DNA of 64,000 nucleotides. It comes from Lingula anatina. Taxonomy: Eukaryota > Brachiopoda > Lingulata > Lingulida > Lingulidae. Each line of letters starts with the position of its first letter. The first letter of the stretch is position 1. Location: assembly GCF_001039355.2 (NCBI RefSeq), contig NW_019775662.1, forward strand, positions 84,983 to 148,982. Direction: 5' to 3'. The position numbers and the translations under genes were made by a program. Positions 25,287-38,253 of the stretch are shown here, in pieces. The notes under the pieces are model-generated. The model was given only the letters and a program-made list of their open reading frames with translations, ran no database searches and was not told the DNA's origin.

Positions 25287-25401
25287 TTCCTCTTGGTCAA
25301 TAATTGCAGCTTGTCGCAAAAGTCCCCGTAAGCTCTAAGTTCCTCCAAACCGTCGACCACACTTCATCAGCAAGAAATGTTACGTGATATTTCCTTTTAT
25401 A
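25272..25401 (-). promoter_or_regulatory. Candidate TATA promoter and noncoding exon 1 of gene D
   Basis: On the minus strand GCGTATAAAAGG gives a canonical TATA box at 25401-25394. A start site would fall near 25371. A possible weak donor (AATAAG|GTACTG) occurs at 25272-25271. Gene D seems to have an intron just before its ATG (CTTGCCCGCCAG|G), which requires a noncoding first exon upstream. Gene E shows a similar arrangement. Unproven. Confidence 0.28.
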
Positions 25402-26024
25402 CGCTCCGGTGCCATCGATACATTGCATCTCAAAATATTCACACGTGACTTAAAACAACGGTCTCTCGACCCTACGCAAATGTAGCAGACTCGAATTAAA
25501 CCATTTTTCAACGGGGGATACGTGTCACTAGTTTGGTTATCAAATAAACGAGGTAACTAGACGGCGTTGGGTTTTTGTCGATTTGTTTAAGTATAAAAGT
25601 TTCTTTTTCTGAGTCAAAGCTCCTCCCAGGTTGATTAATGGAGTAAGGAATAGCCAAAGGGGTGGGGTGGTGCTCGAAAAGTGAATTTCACAAACTATTT
25701 TTTATAATCACTGTATAAAGTGCATTTTCTCTACCTTATCTCTTACAGAAAAATACTGGGCGTGAAAGAGTGGTAAAGCGTACTCTTATTCAAGAAAAAT
25801 ATGCTTTTACACGCTAAGGAGCCAATTGGAATCTTAATTTATAATATTTATATAAAAGAATGGATGCATCTTCATAACATGGAAATAAGAAACCAGCCGC
25901 AAGTGTTATATTGAACGGAAAGCGCGTAATAGAAAAAAATGAACAAAACGAAATGCCCATTATTATTCCTAAGCAAAGTTTTAGAAATCTATTACTGGTC
26001 TCATAATTTGGTCTAGTGGACCAT

Positions 26025-26025
<1 letters not shown>

Positions 26026-26066
<41 letters not shown>
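26026..26066. repeat. (CT)n microsatellite
   Basis: About 40 bases of CT dinucleotide repeat. Confidence 0.95.
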
Positions 26067-26070
<4 letters not shown>

Positions 26071-26770
26071 ACTTCAGCTGGTCTTAAATTGTTCTCATTC
26101 TTTATATTATATCTGTTTATTTTAATACCACTAGATGACATATCTACTGAATATTATTCATGGTTGTTATTCGTTAAGCGCTGCGCTCCCTCTGTCATTG
26201 TCATTTATCTAAATCTTAACCTCTGTACCTTTATCAACAATTCACTTTTTAAAAATGTGTAAAAACGTGTATCAAAATAGCTTTCATACTATCATATCTC
26301 GTAAACCCAGCGTCGGGTAAATTACCAGTGGCAAATGCCTTAACCTTTCTTAAAGCAGCTTCGTCAGCAGAAGGAAAAAAACGCTCTGGTTACTACGAGA
26401 AGTTAACCAGTAGCGTTGGGTAATTACACAGTGATTAAGTCATTCCGAAGAGAAAGCAGTTGTTTTCGACAGCTGCCCAAGTCAGCGTGCCAATCTGTGG
26501 CTACAGTTGGTGTAGGTTTACTAATTCAGGGCAAATTACGAAACGGAATCGCTCATGATAGAGGTGAAGTATGCAATGATGTGTTTAATTAAGAACTCAG
26601 TTGTACTTTGAACTCGTCTGATAGCTAAATAGTTCAAGAATTCTGTTTTTGGTACCAAACGTCTGACTTAAAACAAAGGTGGGTCTTAAAACTGTGACGA
26701 GTCTACAGGGATTGCGAGAGAGAGAGAAAGAAAGAGCGAGAGAGCGAGGAAAGTGTGTGTCCGTCTGACT

Positions 26771-26797
26771 GAGAGAGAGAGAGAGAGAGAGAGAGAG
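26771..26797. repeat. (GA)n microsatellite
   Basis: Perfect GA repeat within a wider GA-rich stretch starting near 26716. Confidence 0.95.
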
Positions 26798-28559
26798 CAG
26801 AGAAAGAACAGAGAGCCATGTAACCAACCAAACACTTATTCTCATTACCAACATTCCTGGCATCTCTACCACGTAATCACATTAGTTATTTCATTGCCGT
26901 CGTCCGGTGGGGTTCCCATTGGAGCTGACAGTAATGGCTTTTTTTGTGACGGACTCTTTTAAAAATAAAACCTTATCCACTTCTAACTACCCCGGGAAAA
27001 AACCTCTACCTACGAGTCATTGACAGGACGTAAGCAAACAAACGCTGTAATTCTACACAAAAAGTAACGTTCACCGTTCGCCTTACTGCTATCACACTCA
27101 TTATGGTCTTGTCTGATATAAATGAATTACCTGTCCAAACTTTGCTCTGTCACATTTAATTGTGTTGACCTCAGCCCACCCAAATTTAAGTATCAATTCG
27201 GTTTATATGTTAGCTAGAAGCTGGGGTAGTTTTTTTTAAACTGACGTGAACAAATGGTATCTAATTGTTCGTTGCAACAGCAGTAACTGGTGCTTTCTGA
27301 AAGACAGCACGCTTTTGATCGAGGGCATGTGACATCATTTCCGTAGTAAAAGCACTGGGGTAGGATCTCCTCGATTTGACCCCGAAAATCCCAGATAGGA
27401 TTCTTTTTCGTAGCTGGCACGAGTTGGTTGTGTAGCTTGGTTAAATCTGGTTGTGATAGCCGTAGGCCCCGAAAGTTTGCACCGCACGCCCAGGTTGAGG
27501 TGACAGCAGAGATTGCGGTGCGTTATCTTTCTCAACTGAAACACTACACCACTTCTCGGCAAACCGCAAAATCGGTCTTCCAACACAACCGACGCCCTTG
27601 GGTTGATTATGGTCTGACGTCATAGTATGACGTCATCACCACCCTAAAAATCGTATGCAATGTTTATCAAAGTAAGTATTCTGGATTATAATCAAGTGTT
27701 TGCATTTGATGGTGGGAAGTATTCTCAAATGTTTAAAGGTTTGAAACAGTACATGTGCGTGGTCCTCAACCTACGGCGGCTCTATTTTGAATAATTATGC
27801 ATTGACATGACTTAAGGTTTGAACGTTTTTTTTTTTAGTTCAGATGAGGATGTTTAGTCCTGTTTATTTCAATGACTGAAACACATCTTATAAGCAACTC
27901 TGCATCAGGATTACTTATAAAACAGGGATACGATATTATACAAAAAGTTTCAAGGCGAGAACTGACAATTTACATATTTCTGTCCTCTCAAAGTTATATA
28001 AGAATTTGAAAACAGATATCGAACAGTCAATAAATATAATGGTTATATTATATAACTCAGTTTAATTATTTTCGTACAAGTGCGCTTTCTTCTCTCTACT
28101 GAAGTAAAAATAAAACAACTTAAATTCAGGCTGACATTGTACATGTATTTGAGACCTCTTTCGTTCCTTCACATGCCTTAAGCCATTCACAAAACTATGT
28201 ATAAATACATAATCAAATAGTCCTCATTCGTGCGTGAACGACCCAAGCTTCGGCGAAGTTAACAAGTGATTAAACAATTTTTCAAGGTCGGTAAAATAAA
28301 ATACTTTTAAAATAGCAAACTGGCGAGATAAAAAAGTCTGCAATTTGACTTTTCACGTTTGCACTTTTAAATATTCGCGAGCGCAATTTAGACGGTATCC
28401 CGATTCTCTTCAGTTTAGGGTAGAGTGGATTTTTCTACGTAGACGTTAAGGTAATGGAGCTAGTTTGTGGTCGTCTTAACACGTGTTAACATTACGGTGT
28501 CTCGGCAGGTTGTGAAGTGGTGCCATACGTGCTACTATGTGGCTGGCACAGTTCCAGGC

Positions 28560-28564
<5 letters not shown>

Positions 28565-28603
<39 letters not shown>
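28565..28603. repeat. (GA)n microsatellite
   Basis: About 38 bases of GA dinucleotide repeat. Confidence 0.95.
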
Positions 28604-28605
<2 letters not shown>

Positions 28606-29288
28606 AGCTTGGACAGCGCTTCTACTTATCCAAGTATCGGTTGAGATGACGTCACCATGCAAGCAACCATGATGAGGCCGGTAGCCAGCGATTTCAAAGG
28701 AGGCCTTTTAAATGAAAAAAATGATCCTACCACTTCAATTTTCTCAACTTCAGACATCGCCTTTAGGTCTTAGATTTTTTATTCAGGGCATTTCCTACAA
28801 AAAAGGCGGTTTCTTCTTTTCGTTTTCATTTTTGAAAATTGGTTTAAGCCGAATGAACGGGCACAGCATGGCATGTACTTTTTTACTTAGATTTTAAAAC
28901 AGGTGGTGAATTTTTATTAACTCAATAAAATATAAGACTGTCTTTTATAAAGAAATGTGAAGTCAGAAACGCAGCAAAAACCACAATTATTGCTCCTTCA
29001 AAGCTGCCGCCGTAGTTCTGGCGATGTGCCAGCTACAGGAGCGTGGCAAATAAACGCAACACCTTGAGGCACCTTAGCGCGTTCCAGTCATTTGATACTT
29101 TGACAGCTCCGTAGCCTGTTTTACAAAGTAGTCCTAACCCGCGGCTGAGCGTTCACTTTTAGTTTTAGACAAGAGGCTTAGTCTTATTTCACCCTAGATT
29201 AATCAGAAGCCGGTTTAACGAAAGGGATAGTCCTGGTTTAATCTTTTAGAGCCAAATTTTAGTCTTTTTGTGACTCAATGTAAATCAG

Positions 29289-29294
<6 letters not shown>

Positions 29295-29322
<28 letters not shown>
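29295..29322. repeat. (TA)n microsatellite
   Basis: About 28 bases of TA dinucleotide repeat. Confidence 0.95.
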
Positions 29323-29747
29323 ATGTAAAATATATGGTCTAAATGTTAAGGCCAATCTTGTTCAAGTGGTCTACAACCAGTACCTGTCCAGTTATCAGTG
29401 TTGTGCACTTCCCTCTTATTTTGAAAAAAAAATTGTTTTGCATCTTTCTACCAGCTCTCCCTTTTTACCAATCAGTCTTTTTCCCCTCGGGCCAGCGTCC
29501 AGTTAATATCAAGGATGGTATTAATACCGTTTGCATCTATTGTATGCCTTTAACATCAGCTGCCCCTCCCTCCCAAAAAAGTTTTCTCAGCCTTAGTCCC
29601 TGGTTTTACACATTCATTTTTTTATGTTAGTGTTGTTTTGCTGTCCAAAACAAAATGGCGGACTTATTTACCGTCCTTTGTATATAAGTGGAGATGATAT
29701 GTTCTGTAGTTCCAAAAATAACCCAAATCCAAATTGCCCCTTTTTTG

Positions 29748-29751
29748 CAAA

Positions 29752-29786
<35 letters not shown>
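29748..29786. repeat. (AAAT)n microsatellite
   Basis: Tetranucleotide repeat of about nine units. Confidence 0.95.
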
Positions 29787-31987
29787 CTGAAGGGGAAAGC
29801 TTAACCATTTGCTTTTACCTCTTCTCGTCACGCTGGCCCCGCCAGTATCTTTTATTTGGTGACCTACATGTACAACAACAACAACACGTTTCAAGCTAAC
29901 TGTCATGTTTGCCAAAATACTGCCACTTTTACAAAATTCACTTCTAGTTGGTTAAGTTTGATAAACACAAAACATGTGACACAACATGAGCAATAAATGA
30001 TAGGTCTATTGCCCGTTTAACATTGGGCAGTCGATACAGTACTGAAATAAATGCCATTACACGAGCCAAGGAAGATAACTGTGTTAAGATTACGAAAGAG
30101 CGTTGTCTTTAACAAGAATATTGCAAAAAACAACCGCAGGCGCTGTGTTGATTCATTCAAAGTGTTTGAGGGTTGCCGAAAACAACCCAGGTCACGAATG
30201 AGCTTCTAAAGGAAATGAGTAACACGTTTACTTCCGACCGATCAGCTGGTTTGATATTTGCTTGTTAGCCCTACACTAAGAAAATATCAGAGAGGACATT
30301 TTTCTTAAATTAATGACCTATTTACCTCTTATTTCATCGTGCATAGAGAATGGTCCAGTGGAACTTGATAAATATCATTTTCACTATCAATAACGAAGAC
30401 TGTAACTTTTAGATAAAATAATTTATGAGGTACCTGAATACAAAAAGTAAATTAAAATACCGCTCGTCATAATTATATGCCACAGACACTACATAATATC
30501 TAGCGGTAAAGCTATTAATTGATTTAATTCCTTCACAATCATAATTCGTTCCAGAAATTTTGACAGCAATGGTCGCATCAGGTTTGTTGTCAAAACCGTC
30601 ATTCCAAAAAGCAATGTTGATAGGAAAAGGTATTATGAGTCTAAGACGACAGAACAAATAGAGCAATATAGCATGCGTTTGGCTCTCAAATTGTCCACCG
30701 CACTGGATAATCACTTTGTATTATTATTATTATTATTATTAATCATTTTTAATGGAAAAATGTCGATGAAGTGAGCCGTACTTAGTCAACCAAAGAATTG
30801 ACTAAGAGTATGCTCGGCAGGTCGGCGTTCAGAGTTGTTTAAGAGGGAACATGCGACTTGCTTCTTGAGGCTGATCCAATTGTCTGCTGACATTTGAGAA
30901 AGTAAGCGTGTCTGGCGAAACTAAATGAAACCGCGTGAAAATATTTATAAAACGTTTCTTTTATTGATCATTCGCTACCGCTATACATTGAGGTCTACCT
31001 GAACTTAAGGAAGTTGCCGTCTACACATATAACAGAATCCATCATATACATTCCAATAGTAATCTTTGGAACACGTCCTTTTATCGGTCTTAAAAATCTA
31101 CACACACAGCAAACCTTGTACTTCCGGTTGTATGGCGTGTGGTCCAGTGGAGTCAATTAGCGTCTCTGTCTAGCTCTTATCCTCTGCTGTGAGTGCGTCC
31201 ATCAAGTAACAGTTACTGCCTTTAGACCCATTGCCATAAACTGTGCTAAACTCACTTAGTATGGAACTGAACATCATAATACTGAAACACGTCATACTTA
31301 GCATATGCCAAAGAGAAGATTGGTATTAAATCATAGGTGATACCAATATATTTGACCCTCTATGGCATGCAGAGTTGTGACTTATAATATCAAAATCTGG
31401 AACGTCTTTCCAATAATTTTTTAACTCCTAGTCCAACATCCTGTCACTGACCCATAAATGCAATTCTGGTAAACTTGACTTCTATGATTCAATAAGTTAG
31501 AAATAAAATTGCAATGCTTAATATTTTTTTCATAATAAAACACGCACCATGATTCACCGATTGAGGGTTGCATTGCCGCTCAAAGCATCGTGTAGCTCTA
31601 CAAATTAACGCACGGTGGCATCACCCCAGGTAGGTTTCATAAACAACCTCAGCCCAAACACCGGTCTAAACATTTCAGTATTTAGTCAATTACATTTCTA
31701 GATTACCATAGTTGTCTAAACATATTAAATACGTATTGGTCTAAAACGCAAGCAACCGCTTTTCTTGTTTTAGAACAGGTATGATATCTTATTAGATTAG
31801 ACTACTACTGAATTATGTTGAGCCAAAGTAGACGCAATGTAGTCTAAAATGTTTTTCGGGCGAAAGTGTTTGTGAGACAGGCCCCCGTATGGTATCTTTT
31901 AAACGGCGTTTTCACTGCAGCAGTGGATACATTCAGCATTGTGAATTGTCGAATTGATTTGAGAGGGACAGTTAAATCTCCCATCTT

Positions 31988-32154
31988 CAGGAGCGGATTC
32001 AGGCCGTCTTCTGGGTCTTCCGGAAGACGGTCAGATTTTCAAGTTTACATTGAAAGTTGTCTAATTTTTACGTCGGAAGACGGTCAAAAATGAAGAATGG
32101 ATCAACAAAGATAATTTGGAAGACTGTCAGAAAATATCTCTGAATCCGCCCCTG
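31988..32154. mobile_element. Small MITE with CAGGRGCGGATTCAG ends
   Basis: 167 bp bounded by CAGGAGCGGATTCAG and CTGAATCCGCCCCTG as inverted repeats. Internal motifs GAAGACGGTCAGATTTTC and GGAAGACGGTCAAAAATG repeat the same word. The ends resemble hAT-type termini, but I could not read an unambiguous 8 bp target duplication. It lies 0.3 kb past the stop of gene E. Confidence 0.6.
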
Positions 32155-32477
32155 CATCCTGAATATCAGGTTTGTAATTACATGTTGCCTTTTGAGTCTT
32201 TTAAGTCATAACTTTCAGATATGAGCATAAGATTCATATGAATAATTCGTACATTTTTCCTATTTTTCCCGGCTTCTTGGTAGATATTTTACAAAAAAAT
32301 AACCATACGTTTCATGAACTTGATAAAAATGATATTCTGTAAAAATATCGCAATTAAAGATTTGAGTAAAATTATCAAACACACGACAATACGAACAACA
32401 ACCGGTTAACACATACATCTAAATAACCTATTATCTAACTCCTCAGCAGACGCCTGTGATATTACCGCCACCATCAT

Positions 32478-32859
32478 TCACTGTTTTCCCGCCAAACGCT
32501 GCATGACGTCATCAGCCGCTCTTCTCCTCCTCAGCTGTCTGGCCACCTTGGTATTGTAAGTACCGAAGTATCTATGGAGATACAGCAGGTACTTGTAGTA
32601 GGTGGGAGGATTAATGGCCCCTGGGGTCTGGTAGTTGGGGGCGGGGGCCATGTTGGGAGAGAAGGGAGGATAGCGACGTTCGTTGCTGTAAGCCATGGAG
32701 AAGACGTCGTTGTGGGGGGCCTTGTAGAACTGGTTCTGGCGGCTTGGCCATGGGGCCACGATGCGCTTGGAGAGGCCACATCCACAGGTTGTGCAGTCAC
32801 ACTGGATACTGCAAGGGAAATATATCATATGATAGAATGGGAATAAAGGCCCTAGAATA

Positions 32860-32891
<32 letters not shown>

Positions 32892-33600
32892 TGTGTAACG
32901 ACCTTTAATATTTTTGTAGAAATGTTTTCCGAGCAGTAGACCTTTACGAATGTTAAAACTAATAAGCAAACGTAAAGTAAAGCCAAAAATTCACTTAGTT
33001 GTTTGGGCGTGAATGGCACAAAAAGCTGTAAAATTGAGGATTTTTCAATATATATTTCACAAGTGTTTCTTGGGTATCACGATTGATAAAAAGAATAGTA
33101 CATAAAGCAACAATCCTTACTGGCAAGTTATTCAAGCAGTTGTTTTAGGGACAACGTTAGAATAATAATGTTTTCTAATAGAAAGTTAAAACCATTATTT
33201 TGGAGTGGTAATGACTATGATTTTAAACTGTGTTTTGAATGAAACCAGTCAAACATTTTAACAAATGTACATGTATGCCTTACCTTGTAACATGTTAACT
33301 ATCCAAAAAAGTAATCAATTTACAAGATACATCCCTCATATACTTAGCGCCAGGAAAGGTAAGGGACTATTTTCGTTGCTTTTGCTATTACAAAAACTAT
33401 TCATAAACACAATTTAAAAATACTTACCCTTTACAGTGGTACTCAGATGGGCACACGGAGAAGTAGGGGGCGTACTTTGGACAGAAGCATTTCAGCCAGC
33501 GTATCGTGACGCCCTCTTCTTTACTGCTTTGAGCATCAAGTCTTTCCACCGCCAGGAGGAGAACTACAAGACAGCCCCAACTCAGCATTCCCTTGGCCAT
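32478..33600 (-). CDS. Secreted Cys-rich protein E
   Basis: Two coding exons on the minus strand: 33600-33428 and 32808-32478, phase-2 intron in a Gly codon (AAAGG|GTAAGT and TTGCAG|T), 167 residues. Residues 1-23 are a signal peptide (MLSWGCLVVLLLAVERLDA). The core is IRWLKCFCPKYAPYFSVC, then YHCKG, then IQCDCTTCGCG: eight cysteines matching gene B. The tail is Pro/Asn/Tyr-rich (GAINPPTYYKYLLYLHRYFG) and ends in a basic RRRRAADDV segment that may be a proprotein-convertase site. ACAG at 33620-33617 (minus sense TTCTAAACAG) would be a 5' UTR acceptor just before the ATG. The family is unknown to me. The two exons agree in phase and the intron position is shared with D and B, which supports the model strongly. 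Confidence 0.75.
32861..32896. repeat. (GT)n microsatellite
   Basis: GT repeat with one interruption, inside the intron of gene E. Confidence 0.95.
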
Positions 33601-36013
33601 TTTGTTTTCACTGTTTAGAATAAAAAAATAATAATCTAAACGTTAAATTTCATTGGCACATTTTGTAAACACGCAATTTTTAAAAATCCTTTAAACTTCC
33701 ATGATTTTAGGTTTTGACATCCATATTCCATATTCAGTTACAAAGTTTCTAATCTTTGAGGAAGTTTCATTGAATAATTCATCAGTAATTAGGATTCTCC
33801 TGGTCAAGGCTCGTTACAGTCGTCAAAATTTGTTAATGCTATAAAATGTCCAAATGTTATATACTTGTACACATCGCGTGAGAATATGTTCCTTCACCAC
33901 AAAGAAATCTGGGAATGGTTTGTATAACGTTAATAAGAAGGGAAAGCAGAGTGATGTAAGACCCTCGGCCACCGGGGAGTAAGAAAACCGTATCACACTC
34001 AGTCCTGGAGATTCTTATTTTGAAAAATGCTGTAACATCCTTTGCTGAGATACTTAATTGTTGTTTCAATTTCCAAACTATATATCACTTTGTAGATTTG
34101 AGGCATTTTCAAGTTTGTTTTAAATAAAAGGGATATTTGAAAAAATCTACATTGCCCTGTTTCTATTTATCCAGGCGATCGAACAGTATGGGCTATAGTC
34201 GGAGTCCCCTGTCGCGAGACATAATGGGTAGAAATTCCAAGTTGTGTGAAGGTACTACAAGAACATTCCTTTGGCATCGGGTCGTAAATTACTACCTCAC
34301 TGCCGCTACTAGTTTCAGAACATAAAACTTTGCACTGCGCAGCTGTAAAACGTAATTCTATCAAAGACCTCTGCGAATAATCACACCCTAGACTCGTGAA
34401 TTATCTATAAGTCAAAGACGGTGATCACAGCCACGCGAACTGAGAGATTCTTCTGATTCTTAACGTTGCGATGATTTGGAAATCAAACATAGATATCCTG
34501 CATCTGTTACAAGTTAGAAGTAAAACAGTGTTATCATGAACTCTTATACCTGTTAGAACAGAAGAAGTTTTTAATCACACCTCAGTAAAGCACGTTAATA
34601 TTAGTCGGCATGATGGTCACGTATTGTTTCCTGGCTGTGCTTTCTTTGTTACTGCCACGCCCCAAATAATCTCGAAGTTGATTTAAAACTTAATTTTTTT
34701 ATGGGGTTGGTATTAACAAAATGTCTGTTACACCCAAACCTCAAGTATTTTGTTTTAGTCACTTTGCAACTTTGACCAACCATGATTTTGCTTTTCGTAT
34801 TCTAAATAGGCCATCGGCTAAAGGCAAATGGAAAAATCGTCTAACCTGAACAAATAACATGTCTCTACCGATTATACCATTATTGGTGCTTCTGACTGGA
34901 TACTTAGGTAATATTTATGATATTGCTTTATCAGTTACAAACGTCTTCTTAGAATCACTCCACAGATTTTCGGATATATATTGCATGCATGTTAACCATT
35001 GATAAAAATGTGTACTTTGTAAAATGTGATGCATGTACTTATCTAATTAGTGCTGATGTTTCCCACAGAAAAGTTAACGCACTTAGTGTTAAAAACTAAA
35101 AGGTAAATCAAAGATTTTATTTAAAAAGAGAAACTGACATTTTGGTATTAACACCGTCGAAGGAAACATCTGAATGCCGTTTGCGGTATTTTTATAACCT
35201 GCCTACTACTGGTTTTAATAATTCTACCATACAAACAGTTAAAAAACTAGACGAAAAAAGAGACGTTTTCTGCAAGTAGTAATACGCATATGGCAGTAAA
35301 GTAAAGCAAAGCAGATTGATATACGTGATCTTAGTAGAACGATTCATGCAACATCTATTCGCAGTGAGCGAAACTTGAGAAATATTTAGCTGTTTTAATA
35401 TGGCATTTACGCTTTGAGAATTCATATGAACAAGTTTGCTTGAAAATAATTCTTGGTAGTCTCAAATTCAATATAATTGTGATTTTCTCATATGAGGTAG
35501 GTATCAGAATGTTTTTCCAAATGCAAATGTTGTTAGGTTATAATGGGGGATCATCACTGGAGCAGAGTCCTCAAGAAAAACTGAATTTGATCACACCTGC
35601 GATACTGTTACATTGATGCTGGAAGTCAACTTTGACCTGGACATAACTCCAAAGTCCAAAATCATAATTAGTTTTCGAATCTTGATTATCTTTTTATAAA
35701 ATTATTCTTGCCTGACAATTGCTGTTATTATTCCCCGAACTTGGTCTCAAAGTGCTTAATTTTCAGTTATGAAATATAAAGGTTCTAAAAATAGCTTATT
35801 AAAATCGCGAAATGGCATCAATAATAAAATTGCTTTACTTTGATGCTGGGCCTCGTCCCTTGTCAACAGCAAATTATCCACTTTTCAATTCAAACTATAA
35901 CTTTGACATTACAAAATATTGTTTTACTTTTTGTGCGATTTTGCAATAATTCGCCGGCCTCATGACGACACCTACCATTACAAACATTGATACAAAAACA
36001 AAGGAATTTACCT

Positions 36014-36057
36014 ACTAACCTTAACGCTCCAAGAGAATATTTGCGCGTCCTTTTTAT
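36014..36057 (-). promoter_or_regulatory. Candidate core promoter and noncoding exon of gene E
   Basis: On the minus strand GGGATAAAAAGGACGC gives a TATA-like box at 36057-36049. It is followed by TTCTCTTGGAGCGTTAAG and a donor-like GTTAGTAG at 36019-36014. This would supply the noncoding first exon needed for the 5' UTR intron just before the gene E ATG. It resembles the arrangement proposed for gene D. Unproven. Confidence 0.28.
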
Positions 36058-38213
36058 CCCAACCGGCTTGGCTAAAGTTTGTGACGGGTAACACGATGAG
36101 CGATCTTATATACCCACGAGAGGACAAGAGGAATAATTCCAATATCATTCACACCAAATTAACAGTAATCTTATTTTCGACCGATATCGCTTCCCGATTA
36201 CGCGACAATCGCTTGAAAGAAGTCATCTTCACAAAACTCTTCGAAAAACTCATTTGGTCAGTAAGTGCCCCGCAGCTGGGTAATCAGTGCTCAATATTAC
36301 GTATGCCCGGTCAGGTCCTCTTTGGTTACACCGTAGACCCCCGCTGAGTATGGGCGTTTCGGGCGGTTTATTGGGCAGCAATGGAATTACTTTATCGCTG
36401 CGTTCGCGCTCTCCCGTGCAGTTGGAGGTGTTTTTCTTCTAAACTCGACCCAGGCCCAAGCGGATGAGTAAGGAGGCGAATCCCCTTGGGAGGAGACAGA
36501 CCCGCCTCACGTGGAACAGGTGCGCTCACTCTCGGAACCCTTCAGACCGAATCTGAGAAGATCTAAATAACAGTGTCGGGTAAACAAATGATAATTTCAG
36601 TGAGCTGCCATTGACCTTGATTGACTTGTTGAAATCAGTTTCGAATAGTTTCCTAGCCTGAAAATAGGAGTTCAAAGAGTTGGTTGTAATCAGCACCACT
36701 AAACACGGGCTCATTTCATTGAAGTAAACCTTAGGTGAACAAGCCTCAAAACGCAACTACGGAACAATTGAGAGCAATTTCATTCTAAATGTTATTTGAA
36801 GGGCGTGCTTTGCTTCATGATAAATCAAACTAACTGAGCAGTTAAAACATGACATCTGTAAATTTGTTTACAAAAAATTACTTTTGAGATTTGATTGTTA
36901 CAATTGACCCGCCTTCTTTTGCTGTCAAGCAGTGACCGATTTCAACGCTAGGATATTGAATTCCAGCCCTTGCAAAGGAGAGAGAAGGTGATGAAAAGTG
37001 AGGGACATTGCGTATATTTGTGTGTATGAGGAAGAGAATAATAAATAGAGGCACGTCAACCTTACAACCTCCTCTGCTTTCTCATCATTCCAGAAGAAAC
37101 AGCAGTGGCAGGCACCATGTAGTCAACAGACACGCCCAACACTCGGTCCAAACAGATCTGCACGTTAAAGATGACTAAACAATTGAAAATAACCACAACT
37201 AGATTGAAGTTTATTAGGACATAATGACATAACCTTGTTGTTGTTCTGATGTATCATTACCAACGCCCAAAACTGATTCCATCTCATACCCTGTTTGCAG
37301 TTTTAACAGGCAACACGAGACTATAAACTTTCAATGTTACTGAGCATTTTTAAGGAGGTTTATCTAATTATAGTGTGGTTTTAAAATTTGATTTCAATTC
37401 ACATTTTTTATGATTGCTTTTTTGTGATCTATTAGCTTTATAGCTTTAACATAGTCCTTGCTAATATGCGCTTATTTTAAGTATTCTTAATAAAAATTGA
37501 TTTCTAGTTACATTCTTCTTCTTTTTATCTTCGTCTTATCTTTGGCATATCTTCAAAGCGCGAGACAAATGCTTCCACATTTCAGTGTTTCATTCAGATA
37601 TGATAGCATAGCATGTTTTCACACACAAGCACGCACACACACGCGCGCTCACATACACTTACATCTACACTTTAATACATATAAATATCAACAGTTTCAC
37701 TGGCATCTGCTCTTTGACCTCATTTTTTCTTAAATTCGTATCTGTAAGTACGTCCAGAGAACGATCAACTTCTTAAAGCAGTTAAAATCATCTTACAGCA
37801 ATAAAGTCTACTATCTTTCTGCTGCTCTTTTCAAAGTCAAGACACGTGTAAAGCAAGAACGCTGCGGTAGAGAAAAAACACACTTAATTGGTGATAAGTT
37901 GTGGGTCAGACGCCGTTAATGGGACGCTATCCGTGTGCTGATGTCTACAAGTTTATTTAAGCAGAGCATTAGTATCATCTCCTGACGCTGGGATTAAGAA
38001 AAAATGGTTGTAGATGTGCTTTTAAAGAAAAGCTACTTTCAACCTCGAGGATATTTTGCTGTTGAATCACTAGTTCAATTGTATTTCCTAGGTGGAGCTG
38101 CAAGATGAGCTACTGACCGAGCGCTGGCGGAAGATTCCATCTCTGCCCTACTTTTTGATGAACATTCCCCAAGTGGGGGGTAGAATGGGAATCATTGTCA
38201 AATTTCAGACCTT

Positions 38214-38218
<5 letters not shown>

Positions 38219-38252
<34 letters not shown>
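38219..38252. repeat. (GA)n microsatellite
   Basis: About 34 bases of GA dinucleotide repeat. Confidence 0.95.

Positions 38253-38253
<1 letters not shown>

Larger units (their letters stand above)
25287..31987. other. Intergenic or upstream region, no exon recognised
   Basis: Apart from the candidate gene D promoter and four microsatellites, I see no supported gene. Several open frames around 27.2-27.6 kb, 28.7 kb, 29.3 kb and 30.4-30.7 kb (minus) have no recognisable pattern or splice context. Confidence 0.45.
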
